Source: Marinobacter vinifirmus (lineage in GTDB: Bacteria > Pseudomonadota > Gammaproteobacteria > Pseudomonadales > Oleiphilaceae). Taken from it: 64,000 bases of DNA. Shown here one piece after another: positions 1 to 7,750 of this stretch; position 1 is the stretch's first letter, and each line of letters starts with the position of its first letter. A program made the position numbers and the translations under genes. A model generated the notes under the pieces. That model did not search any database. It was not told the DNA's origin and worked only from the letters and a program-made list of their open reading frames with translations. Location of the stretch: contig NZ_NEFY01000004.1 of the NCBI RefSeq assembly GCF_002258215.1, positions 283,774-347,773 on the forward strand, read 5' to 3'.

Positions 1-849
1 TACATAGTTGTTGGCCGGATAGACAAAGTTCGTACCGCTAGCAATGCGCAGGGAGACAGAAGACAGGCCCAGCAAGTTGGTGTTGTAGATCGCTGCAGTG
101 TTGGTTAAGTCATCATCTACTACATTATTGGGGTTATTGACTCCGCAAAGCAGGCTGCCAGCATCACCTGACAACAGACACCCGGTGGTGTTAACCGATG
201 TCGTAGCCTTAACAGCACTATCGTTGGCCCGCATCGGGCTATAGATTCCCTCGACAGAGCAAGAGAAACCGTCTTCAATGCCCGGATCGCAAGCATCACC
301 AATGCCGTTGCCGTTTTCATCGTTTTGTCCGGGATTTGCAACAACTGGGCAGTTATCGGCGTCATTCAGCACGCCGTCACCATCAATGTCTTTATCGCAG
401 GTATCTCCAACGCCGTTCCCGTCCAGGTCTGACTGGCTTGGGTTAGCGATATCCGGACAGTTATCCCATGGCTGGCCAACTATGTCTTGTGAAATGAACG
501 GCTCAATGGTCGGGTACAGGGTGGGAAAACCATCGCCGTCCGGATCAACTGATTCATTACACAGCGCCGGATCAACGCCCGGCACACGGGGGCATGGATC
601 GTCCTCGTTCGGAACGCCATCGCCATCCCAATCATCTTCCGTGGGCTGAAGAGGCAGGTAGGGGTTTGACGAGTTTGACTCGTCACTATCTCCACTCCCT
701 TCTCCTCCGGCGCTGCCATCTTGTTCGGTGCCAGCCGAGAGTTCGTCGAGTGGTAGTCTGGAGTCGCTGTTGTCCGAGCGGCAACCCAGCATGGTTGTTG
801 TGGATAAAACGAGTAGAGCGAACGTGAAGAAATTCAGTTTTCTGAGCAT
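1..849 (-). CDS. Lipoprotein with thrombospondin type 3 repeats (partial, runs off left edge)
   Basis: The reading frame is open from an ATG at 849 to the window edge, giving 283 residues of an incomplete protein. Residues 1-23 form a lipoprotein signal ending in MLGC, so Cys23 is the likely lipidated residue. A Ser/Gly/Asp-rich linker follows. From about residue 72 come thrombospondin type 3 calcium-binding repeats (DWDGDGVPNEDD, DPDGDGF, DLDGNGVGD, DIDGDGVLNDADNCP, DENGNGIGDACD). After residue 195 a Cys-containing domain begins (CSVEGIYS, then NVVDDDLTNTAAI). The family suggests a large calcium-stabilised cell-surface protein. It lies downstream of the OmpA-like gene on the same strand and near the Tad locus, so a role in adhesion is plausible but inferred. 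The C-terminal part is outside the window. Confidence 0.8.
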   Translation of the reverse strand, partial: MLRKLNFFTFALLVLSTTTMLGCRSDNSDSRLPLDELSAGTEQDGSAGGEGSGDSDESNSSNPYLPLQPTEDDWDGDGVPNEDDPCPRVPGVDPALCNESVDPDGDGFPTLYPTIEPFISQDIVGQPWDNCPDIANPSQSDLDGNGVGDTCDKDIDGDGVLNDADNCPVVANPGQNDENGNGIGDACDPGIEDGFSCSVEGIYSPMRANDSAVKATTSVNTTGCLLSGDAGSLLCGVNNPNNVVDDDLTNTAAIYNTNLLGLSSVSLRIASGTNFVYPANNYV

Positions 850-986
850 TTTTGAAGTCCTTGTTAGAAAATATTCCAAGTTTATATGTAGAATAGGGTC
901 TCTTATGCGAAACAAGTTTGTAGATATTTAATGTGGTGATTAGCAAGATCGCGCCTTGAACCTGGCTATCACTGGATCATGTTTGA

Positions 987-1008
987 GTGCCGCCCAGTCG
1001 GGCGGCAC
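987..1008 (-). terminator. Hairpin downstream of the ompA-like gene
   Basis: A perfect 9-bp stem, GTGCCGCCC / GGGCGGCAC, with a 4-nt loop lies just after the OmpA-like stop codon on the minus strand. No clear U-tract follows, so it may be a weak terminator or an mRNA-stabilising hairpin between this gene and the downstream lipoprotein gene. Confidence 0.5.
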
Positions 1009-1021
1009 GATCCTGAACGGG

Positions 1022-2113
1022 TCAGTCCTGATCCTTCTTTATGATTTCGGAGTACTGCCCGGAAACTATTGCCTCAACCCGGCGATTCTGGGCCCGGCCA
1101 GCTTCTGTTTGGTTGCTTGCGATTGGCTGTGATTCGCCCATCCCTGTCGTGCGAATACGGTCCGGGTTGATCATGTACTCGTCAACCAGAACTTTCATCA
1201 CTGCGCCTGCCCGGCTTTTTGACAGCCGCTGGTTGTATGAAGCTGGCCCAGTGCTGTCTGTGTGGCCTTCGAGCAGAATACGCGATGTAGGGTACTGCCG
1301 TAAGATGGTGGCAAGCTTGCCAATATCGTCGAAGTATTCAGGGCGCACCATGGTCTTGTCGTGCTCAAATTCAACATAAAGCGTTTCTTTTATGTCCCTC
1401 GTTAGCTCTTTAGCACAGCCGTCATCGTCAACCAGAGCCCCGGTTGGTGTATTCGGGCACTTGTCGCGATAGTCTGGTACACCGTCGCCATCCGAGTCTG
1501 CTGGCGGTGTGGAAATCTGTGACAAGTCAAGCGCCTCCCGGCTGGAAGGAGCTTTCCGGAACTTCCGCCCGAACATATAATGAACGCCAGCAAAGAGCTG
1601 GGCGTCAAAAAATTCGTCTTCAACTTCCAGCATGCCCCTTGCGCCAGCCTCCGCCAGGAAGCGTGGGGCGATCATTTTCTGCAGACCCCCTTCGGCGTAT
1701 ATCAGGTCTTCATTTTTGGAAGTAAAACCGGCGTCTATGTTCTGGTAGGTATAGCCTGCGCCGGCAAAGGGGCGCCAGCCACCAAGCCGATAGTGCGTGG
1801 GGTGCAATCGGCCGCCCAACATTCCTCGCCATAGCTCGGTGTCGACCTTTGTATTACGGGTTTCTGGCTCGGCATAGCCGCCCTGCAAGAGCATGCTGAC
1901 ATTTGGGTTAAACTGGTGTGTGAAGTTAACGCCCAGCGACCAGTAATTGGACAGATCACCCACCGAGCTGGACTTGTTCTCGGAGTTACCAGAGTCAAGA
2001 TAGCTGGTTTCAAGACCCAGAGTGCTGTATCGCTGGGGGAAATCCTGCGAGGCTAGCGCCAACGAAGGTAGGGTAAGTGCTGCGGTGAACACTACAGACT
2101 TAAAATCCGGCAT
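1022..2113 (-). CDS. OmpA-family outer membrane protein with N-terminal beta-barrel
   Basis: This is a 363-residue protein. The ATG at 2113 is chosen over one at 2152 because AAGGAA lies 8 nt upstream and it gives a clean signal peptide ending SLALA (residues 1-22). Residues 25-190 look like an eight-stranded outer membrane barrel, with alternating aromatic/Gly strands such as RPFAGAGYTYQ. A thrombospondin type 3 repeat (DSDGDGVPDYRDKCP) links at about residue 213 to a C-terminal OmpA peptidoglycan-binding domain (GHTDSTGPASYNQRLSKSRA, then GRAQNRRVE) with the conserved Asp and Arg. It anchors the outer membrane to the cell wall. The shared repeat type with the next gene downstream suggests the two act together at the surface, which is inference. 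Confidence 0.9.
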   Translation of the reverse strand: MPDFKSVVFTAALTLPSLALASQDFPQRYSTLGLETSYLDSGNSENKSSSVGDLSNYWSLGVNFTHQFNPNVSMLLQGGYAEPETRNTKVDTELWRGMLGGRLHPTHYRLGGWRPFAGAGYTYQNIDAGFTSKNEDLIYAEGGLQKMIAPRFLAEAGARGMLEVEDEFFDAQLFAGVHYMFGRKFRKAPSSREALDLSQISTPPADSDGDGVPDYRDKCPNTPTGALVDDDGCAKELTRDIKETLYVEFEHDKTMVRPEYFDDIGKLATILRQYPTSRILLEGHTDSTGPASYNQRLSKSRAGAVMKVLVDEYMINPDRIRTTGMGESQPIASNQTEAGRAQNRRVEAIVSGQYSEIIKKDQD

Positions 2114-2277
2114 GGCTGAAATTCCTTGTAGTCTACTGACATTGCTTGTCATTTCAAATCTGATTCGGAAGGTATAGTACTATACATATGATATTTTTGT
2201 TAAGTGTTGGTTTATCGTGTCAAGCCGGTCTTTATGGATTCGCGGCCAGTTTGATAGGGTAGCTACTGAGGAGCGCC

Positions 2278-2352
2278 ATGAAAGCTCTCCTGCTCACTGT
2301 TAACGCTAGCATGATCATTCTGTGGTCGGTTGTTTTGAATGCGGGGAAGTAA
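2278..2352 (+). CDS. Possible 24-residue hydrophobic peptide
   Basis: A short frame, MKALLLTVNASMIILWSVVL followed by NAGK, starts at an ATG with GAGGAG 6 nt upstream. It encodes one hydrophobic segment of about 20 residues, as in small membrane proteins or toxic peptides. It lies in the intergenic space between the ompA-like promoter and the gene ending at 2446. There is no homology support; the ribosome site and composition are the only evidence. Confidence 0.3.
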   Translation: MKALLLTVNASMIILWSVVLNAGK

Positions 2353-2445
2353 CCCGCTACCGGCGGCGGTTCAACCGGCTTTCCGGCGAGAGGCTTACAC
2401 CCGGAACTGGGTATCAGAACTAGTGCTCGCGAATGGATAGGGTGG

Positions 2446-3099
2446 CTATAGCGATGCCATATCAGGACATTCGGCTCCCGGTGTCTGGAACATGACGTTA
2501 GTGCCAGGCGGAATCACGGTGGTTTCGTCGGTACGAATGGCGTCCATGTTGAACACGGTGAGGAATTTGGCAGCACCAAAGCGGGTTTGCACATCGTAGG
2601 CGATGGCGTTCAGCTCGTTGTAGGGCGGCAGGGCAACCAGCTTGTCCAGCAGGTCCATCCGGTTGGAGGCTTTGCGGGGGAAGTCTTCGTTGGGGGCGCC
2701 TTCTTCATCCAGCCAGCGATTCCAGTGCTGGTTTATATCATCCAGCACTTCCCGGTTAGCCCGCTGGGGCAGGTTCAGGAACCGGCAGTGGCCAAAATTA
2801 TCCAGCTTCTGTTTGTTGGCATCCCACTCGCCGATATCGATTTTAACGTCGGCAAAGCAGACCCCGGCGCCAGAACTGGCGCTCTGGCGGACCGCAGCGC
2901 CAATCAGGCTGCCGGGGCCTTTGTGGCCGTACAGCAGGGTAACGCCACTGGCCGGCAGCCGGAAGCCGTCTTGCTGGAAGTAGTCTGGCCTGCAAATAAT
3001 ATGTGTGTCGGGCTGGGAATCACCCTCAAAAAAGAAGAACGTTTTGGCCCCGATAACAGACACGTTAGTGAATCCTTGTGACAGTTCAGTGCGCCCCAT
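2446..3099 (-). CDS. Unrecognised protein, possibly Stv-type putative adhesin fold
   Basis: This is a 217-residue protein with no signal peptide and no membrane segment. The N-terminal half (VSVIGAKTFFFFEGDSQPDT, then RLPASGVTLLYGHKGPGSLI) loosely resembles the putative adhesin Stv domain, in which a Gly/His-rich beta segment contains a P-x-G-V-T strand; this is a low-confidence resemblance. The second half is alpha-helical and charged (NQHWNRWLDEEG) and contains several Cys residues. It diverges from the gene starting at 3197 with only 97 bases between, so the two may share control. Coding quality is good: codon usage matches the neighbours and the frame is long. No function is assigned. Confidence 0.7.
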   Translation of the reverse strand: MGRTELSQGFTNVSVIGAKTFFFFEGDSQPDTHIICRPDYFQQDGFRLPASGVTLLYGHKGPGSLIGAAVRQSASSGAGVCFADVKIDIGEWDANKQKLDNFGHCRFLNLPQRANREVLDDINQHWNRWLDEEGAPNEDFPRKASNRMDLLDKLVALPPYNELNAIAYDVQTRFGAAKFLTVFNMDAIRTDETTVIPPGTNVMFQTPGAECPDMASL

Positions 3100-3196
3100 G
3101 CGGCGCTACGGCAATATTGCCAGACTCAATAATTGGTTATGTTAACATCGTACACATTTTCGGAAAAACATACCCTATACCATACAGGTACTGTGC

Positions 3197-4558
3197 ATGC
3201 AGCAATCCAGAAGCCGGCAATCCCGGAATGAGCTGACCCACCCCTCGGCACCGATCAGTGGTAATACGCTGATGAACCTTAAACTGGTTCTCGAAAGTGT
3301 AGTGGGTGATGGGGAAGTCCGGGACCTTGACCTTGCCATGTTGCTGAACGTGCCGGTAAACCGCCTGGGCCGCCTGAAAAAGGCCGGTGCCCCCGCGGGC
3401 GCTGCTGAAACGCCGGAGCCGGATGACGAGCAGGACGATGCGACCGCCGCAACAATCCGCCCCAACCAGGCCATCCTGGTTCGCCTTCTTCTGAAACACC
3501 CGGAATACGCGCCGCTGACCATGCGCCCGGGTAATGCCGAAATGTTCGAACTGATTGCTCCGCTGATGCCGGGCACAGGCAGCAATGGCAAGATGGCCGG
3601 CAAGCAGGGTTACGCGCCGCTGTTTGGCCGCTCCTACGTGTCGTCATACAAAATGCTGGCCGAGGCGGAATCCACCAGCTTGCCGGTTGTCCGTTTGCAG
3701 TTGTTGATTGTTGGCCGGCTGGGGGAAATGTTCCGGGAGCTGTGCCTGACAAAAGTACAACAGGCCGCCAAGAAAGTACCGGACTATGTCATGCAAAGCC
3801 TGAAGCACGATGCCGGTTGGCAGCTGCTGAGAGCCAGGGACTCCCTGACCGACTGGATGCCGGATGTGGTTTTCGAGGAATTCAGTGCCGAGCTGCTCAG
3901 CCAGTGGCGCACCTGGTTCAACGAATGCTACCTGACGGCACTTCGCGACGAGGCGTTGTCACGGGACCTGGACCCGGACAAGGTGGCACTCAAAGGTAAC
4001 TGGACCAACCGGAAGAACGTAGAGCCGGCAGATCTCCAGAACTACGACCGGGCCACGCAACCGATTCTCGGCTGTGAAGACAGCCTGTTCAGTATTTTCC
4101 GGGAAAGCTTCGGGCTGACCAGTGCCGAGGCGTTCTGGGCGCTGGGGCTGCAGGTGAAAGCTTTTTACCGTTTCCGCCAGCGCGCCCGGCAGCGCATCGA
4201 CGCACCCTCAGCCCTGCTGGTCCGTTACCTGTTCCGTTACCCGGACGACATCCGCCACATTATTCCTGCACCACCCAGTGGCGAAAGCATCCTGCAAAGT
4301 ATTCAGCAGGACGATCCGGCCTTCCGCACCAGCCAGCTGGGCCCGATGTTTGGTGCCTCCCGGGTGATGAGCTACGAATTTGCCGCCGACCAGAATTCCA
4401 GCCCGTTTTTTGCCCGCCGCCTGGCCACTATTTACGCCGAACAGAAGCGTCGGGGCCAGCCGATTTACAGCCAGTTGCGGGAATGCGTGGAAGACGAGCT
4501 GAAGGCGAGAGGGCTGGATTCCGGGGAGTTCTGGCGTGATGGGCGTTGGAATCCTTGA
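3197..4558 (+). CDS. Unrecognised protein with duplicated HTH-like module
   Basis: This is a 453-residue soluble protein that I do not recognise. It has a clear internal duplication. Residues 88-175 contain AILVRLLLKHPE and, further on, PLFGRSYVSSYKML ending in VVRLQLLI. Residues 334-416 contain ALLVRYLFRYPD and PMFGASRVMSYEFA ending in ARRLATIY. The shared FG-x-S-x-V-x-SY then RL pattern resembles the turn and recognition helix of XRE-type helix-turn-helix domains. Residues 43-63 (DLDLAMLLNVPVNRLGRLKK) are also HTH-like. A DNA-binding role, perhaps regulating the Tad locus just downstream, is inference. The start at 3197 has AGG 8 nt upstream; an ATG at 3272 is the alternative. Confidence 0.75.
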   Translation: MQQSRSRQSRNELTHPSAPISGNTLMNLKLVLESVVGDGEVRDLDLAMLLNVPVNRLGRLKKAGAPAGAAETPEPDDEQDDATAATIRPNQAILVRLLLKHPEYAPLTMRPGNAEMFELIAPLMPGTGSNGKMAGKQGYAPLFGRSYVSSYKMLAEAESTSLPVVRLQLLIVGRLGEMFRELCLTKVQQAAKKVPDYVMQSLKHDAGWQLLRARDSLTDWMPDVVFEEFSAELLSQWRTWFNECYLTALRDEALSRDLDPDKVALKGNWTNRKNVEPADLQNYDRATQPILGCEDSLFSIFRESFGLTSAEAFWALGLQVKAFYRFRQRARQRIDAPSALLVRYLFRYPDDIRHIIPAPPSGESILQSIQQDDPAFRTSQLGPMFGASRVMSYEFAADQNSSPFFARRLATIYAEQKRRGQPIYSQLRECVEDELKARGLDSGEFWRDGRWNP

Positions 4559-4816
4559 ACTTCATGTGGTTAGAGCGTGAAGGCGTGTGTTAGGCGTGTT
4601 TCAGGGCGTCCGCCTTACGACAGCGGATGAAGAACGGTTCACTTTTCTTTACAAAATTTTGCATCCTTAGGGTTCCCAGATTGCAATAAGTAGATATCAT
4701 AACGTTATTAAGATGATTCAGGTCAATATTGGATAACTTGATCGATGTTAGGCGGTGCTTTTGCCGTTTGGTGGTTTGAGGTTTAATCAACAACAGGTAG
4801 CTAGAGGTGATCAGTT
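4559..4816. other. AT-rich intergenic region upstream of flp
   Basis: About 260 bases separate the HTH-like gene from flp. The stretch is markedly more AT-rich than its surroundings, and I see no convincing gene in it. It holds the candidate promoter listed separately. Confidence 0.6.
4750..4765 (+). promoter_or_regulatory. Candidate sigma-54 type promoter for flp
   Basis: The sequence AGGCGGTGCTTTTGCC has the GG-N10-GC spacing of -24/-12 (RpoN) promoters and matches GGC and TTGC of the consensus, but lacks the leading T and the CAC. It would start transcription about 40 nt before the flp ATG. This is one pattern match in an AT-rich region, so the call is tentative. Confidence 0.3.
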
Positions 4817-5026
4817 ATGAAGCTCGATAAAGCAGCAGTTGCTCGGATTAAGAATGCTACGCCTAAGAAGCAGAAGGGGGCTTCGGCGATCGAGTATTTG
4901 GTTCTTGCAGGGGTAGTGATTGCGATTATTGTTGCTGTTTTCGCATCGGGAAATGGCGACACTATAGCAACTTGGTTTGATGAGACGATTATGAGCCAGT
5001 TCGAAACGACGACGCCCCCTGAGTGA
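4817..5026 (+). CDS. flp: Flp-type pilin subunit of the Tad pilus
   Basis: This 69-residue prepilin forms the Tad pilus fibre. A short basic leader ends at Gly21. The Flp motif GASAIEYLVLAG follows, with Glu at +5 and Tyr at +6 of the mature protein, then a hydrophobic helix (VVIAIIVAVFA) and a short acidic tail. Length and motif are typical of Flp/TadF-type class IVb prepilins processed by a TadV/FppA peptidase. No such peptidase is in this window. AGAGGTGATC lies ahead of the ATG. The gene opens the Tad locus and is lower in GC than the machinery genes downstream. Confidence 0.95.
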   Translation: MKLDKAAVARIKNATPKKQKGASAIEYLVLAGVVIAIIVAVFASGNGDTIATWFDETIMSQFETTTPPE

Positions 5027-5105
5027 AGTTGGTGTCAGTCTCAATTAGCTCTTCCAAATTCTGGGGGGGATACTGGATAACTGTCGCAGCTTGAGAGGTT
5101 TTAAT

Positions 5106-5573
5106 GTGCGCTCACAATACGTGTCTGGTGTGGTTGCCTTGGAATTTCTCCTTATCCTTCCCTTAATCATAGGCCTGCTTTATGCAGGTCTCGTCTACGG
5201 GGTACTGTTTCTTTCCAAGGTGGAGTTGCAGCGGGCGGCAGATGGGGCGGCAGCTTCTGTCTACTACTTGGATCGCCGTAACCTGAACCCCGATGACGTT
5301 GATGGCTTTGAAGTGGCAGTGCGTGATCATGCAGAAACAGCTCTGGAGCGTTCGTCCAGTTTGTTAAGTCGCCGGCTACTGGTGGATGTTGCTGAGTGTG
5401 AGACTCCCGGTGCGGGTGATTCGGCCGTTGATGTTGTGTTGTTGAAATGCAATATATCCGTAATTCCGTCTGATGGACGGGTGTCGTTTCTCCCCCAGCT
5501 CAACATGAGTTTCTTGGGTAGCTTCCCACCACAGCCGGCGACTTTGTCAGCTACAGCTGCCGTAACATTTTGA
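5106..5573 (+). CDS. tadE: TadE-like pseudopilin
   Basis: This is a 155-residue protein with the TadE/TadG pattern: a short N-terminal segment, then a hydrophobic prepilin-like helix with a Glu near its start (VVALEFLLILPLIIGLLYAG), followed by a region rich in Ala (QRAADGAAASVYYLD) and a beta-rich C-terminal domain. TadE proteins are minor pseudopilins needed for Flp pilus assembly. The GTG at 5106 is preferred because AGAGG sits 7 nt upstream; a TTG at 5091 would add five residues. It lies between flp and cpaB in the usual Tad order. Its base composition is lower in GC than the following genes. Confidence 0.8.
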   Translation: MRSQYVSGVVALEFLLILPLIIGLLYAGLVYGVLFLSKVELQRAADGAAASVYYLDRRNLNPDDVDGFEVAVRDHAETALERSSSLLSRRLLVDVAECETPGAGDSAVDVVLLKCNISVIPSDGRVSFLPQLNMSFLGSFPPQPATLSATAAVTF

Positions 5574-5624
5574 GAACAATGAGGAGCCATAGCTCCCTGA
5601 ACAACATGGACAGGACCAACGATT

Positions 5625-6569
5625 ATGAGGACAAGGCTCGTGTCCACCCTGCCAGCCCTTCTGCTGGCCCTGGTGGCGATCATTCTGGCGGTTGTGGGGT
5701 TGGTCAGATACAACGATCAGCCTGCAGCTACCTCATCATCGACAACCGGTCAGGTTGCCCGGTCTGAGCCGGCCGGCGAGAAGGAGCCGGAAAAGCCGAC
5801 ATTCACCTACCTGTTCGCTAAAGAGGACATCGAAGCCGGCACTGAGTTGAAGCCGGAGCTGTTCTCTGAAGTAACCACCACGGTTGAGCTGCCGGGCGCC
5901 CTTGCTAAAGACTCAGCGACCTTTGGCGAAGCTATCCCCAATCCCCTCAAAGCGGGTGCCCCGCTGACCGATTACGCCATGGAAGACGCCAGCATTCTGC
6001 AGCGCGAGCTGCCGGAAGGCATCCGTGCCGTGGCCTTTGACCTGAACCCCTTGTCTGGCATCGGTGGCCTGTTGCGCCCTGGTGATCTGGTTGATGTGGT
6101 GGCTACCTTCAAAGGTAACTCCGCAGACAGTGCCCTGAGCACCGTGTTGCTGCGGGAGGTCGAAGTGCTGGCCATGCGTGGAACAACCGATCCATCAGGC
6201 GGAGCTGATGACGATGACCGTCGGCGCAACAGTACCATGGTGCTGGCAGTGCCGGAAGCCGAAGTGAACCGCCTCGCCCTTGCGTCTGCGGAAGCAAACC
6301 TGCGTTTTGTTGCCACCCGGCGCGGTGTATCCATGGCGGAGCCTGTGGGGGGTGACAGCGAAACCGAAGTGGTCACCCAGGCTGATCAGAAACCGCAAGA
6401 GCCGGAAGCCATCTTCCTGGCCGACATTCGCCCCCTTTCTCCGGAAGCAAAAGCCAAAAAAGAAGCAGAGGAAAAAGCCCGGCGCCAGGAAAAGCAGAAA
6501 GAAGCAGACAACGGGCTGAAGGTCCAGATCTTTGAAGGTTCCGACACAAGGACAGTCTATGTTCGCTGA
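5625..6569 (+). CDS. rcpC: Tad pilus assembly protein RcpC/CpaB
   Basis: This is a 314-residue periplasmic protein with one N-terminal membrane helix (LPALLLALVAIILAVVGLV, about residues 8-27). A SAF domain follows at about 60-125 (YLFAKEDIEAGTELKPELFS), then the RcpC/CpaB core (GIRAVAFDLNPLSGIGGLLR and PGDLVDVVATF). The C-terminus carries a Lys/Glu-rich coiled stretch (KAKKEAEEKARRQEKQKEAD), unusual in being so charged. RcpC/CpaB helps build the outer membrane channel of the Tad secretion system, possibly through cell wall contacts. The gene overlaps the start of the secretin gene by 11 bases, indicating one transcript. Confidence 0.92.
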   Translation: MRTRLVSTLPALLLALVAIILAVVGLVRYNDQPAATSSSTTGQVARSEPAGEKEPEKPTFTYLFAKEDIEAGTELKPELFSEVTTTVELPGALAKDSATFGEAIPNPLKAGAPLTDYAMEDASILQRELPEGIRAVAFDLNPLSGIGGLLRPGDLVDVVATFKGNSADSALSTVLLREVEVLAMRGTTDPSGGADDDDRRRNSTMVLAVPEAEVNRLALASAEANLRFVATRRGVSMAEPVGGDSETEVVTQADQKPQEPEAIFLADIRPLSPEAKAKKEAEEKARRQEKQKEADNGLKVQIFEGSDTRTVYVR

Positions 6570-7737
6570 TAAAACGAAAATGGCCCTTCGGGGGCTGGCT
6601 TGTCTGATGTTGGCGGGATTGCTGCCGTTCACCGCCCATGCCCGGGACGAAGCCCCGGTAGCCCTCAGCCCCGGACAACAGCATGTGCTGGTGTTTGCAA
6701 AAGAACTGGAGAAAGTCGCTGTGTCCAGCCCGGATGTGGCGTCCGTTCAGGCCAGTGCGGAAAAAGAGGTGTTGGTAACCGCGAAGGCAGCGGGTGAAAC
6801 AACGGTCCGTGTATGGCTGAAGGGTGATGACACCCCTCGGGTGACGGACTACGCGGTGTCGGCCATGGCGGGTAAGCGTCAGCCGGTGCCGATGCAGGTG
6901 CAAACAGACATCCGGGTGGTAGAAGTAAACCGCCAGGAACTGAATACCCTTGGCTTTCATTACTCCAAACTACTCAATGGTGGGGAGAATGCGTTTGGCC
7001 TGTCTCCCAATGGTGGCGGGTTCACCAGCCCTGGTGGCGTCCCCGGAAGCGCTCCCGGGCTGGGAACTGAGGGCTTTAACCTTTTCAGCTTTGGCCCCAG
7101 TTCACTGACCGTCATCAACGCCCTGGAATCCGGCGGTTTCGCCTATACCCTGGCCGAACCGTCACTGGTCAGCCTGAGCGGCCAGAACGCAACCTTCCTG
7201 TCTGGCGGTGAGTTCCCGGTGCCTATCTCCGGTGATAACGGCGAGGTGGAAATCGAATACAAGGAATTCGGTGTCAGCCTGTCTTTGACGCCCACCGTGG
7301 TAGACGAAAACCAGATCATCCTGAAAGTGGCGCCGGAAGTGAGCGACCTTGATTTCACCTCCGGCGTATCCTCCGGCGGAGTGTCTGTCCCCGGGCTTCG
7401 GGTTCGCAGAACAGAAACCATGGTGTCCATGGCGCCGGGTGAGAGCTTTATCATCAGTGGCCTGGTTAGCCGCAGCACCTTCAACAACAGCGACCGTCTG
7501 CCGGGGCTGGGTAACATCCCCATTCTGGGCGCACTGTTCCGCTCTGACCGCATTTCCAACGAAGAGCGCGAGCTCATTATGGTGGTTACCCCCAGACTGG
7601 TCAGCGCCGTGCGGGAACTCCCGGAATCGGCGAAAAATTTTGGCAAGAAGTACGAGTACAGCAGCACGGAGTGGGGCGATATGGTCATCAACCCCAGAGA
7701 AGGAACCGAACCTCTGGAACATGGCCTGAGCTGGTAA
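6559..7737 (+). CDS. rcpA: Tad secretin RcpA/CpaC
   Basis: This 392-residue protein forms the outer membrane pore through which the Flp pilus passes. The start at 6559 is chosen for AAGGA 6 nt upstream and a signal peptide ending TAHA. The N-terminal domain (SPGQQHVLVFAKELEKVAVS) is the small periplasmic domain typical of RcpA/CpaC. The secretin domain spans about residues 125-350, with VIRVVE-like and conserved loops (IISGLVSRS; RLPGLGNIPILGALFRS; ELIMVVTPRLV). Length is normal for a Tad secretin. It overlaps rcpC and is followed 13 bases later by the tadZ start. No separate pilotin (RcpB) gene is visible here. Confidence 0.95.
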   Translation: MFADKTKMALRGLACLMLAGLLPFTAHARDEAPVALSPGQQHVLVFAKELEKVAVSSPDVASVQASAEKEVLVTAKAAGETTVRVWLKGDDTPRVTDYAVSAMAGKRQPVPMQVQTDIRVVEVNRQELNTLGFHYSKLLNGGENAFGLSPNGGGFTSPGGVPGSAPGLGTEGFNLFSFGPSSLTVINALESGGFAYTLAEPSLVSLSGQNATFLSGGEFPVPISGDNGEVEIEYKEFGVSLSLTPTVVDENQIILKVAPEVSDLDFTSGVSSGGVSVPGLRVRRTETMVSMAPGESFIISGLVSRSTFNNSDRLPGLGNIPILGALFRSDRISNEERELIMVVTPRLVSAVRELPESAKNFGKKYEYSSTEWGDMVINPREGTEPLEHGLSW

Positions 7738-7750
7738 GGAGCCCGACACC

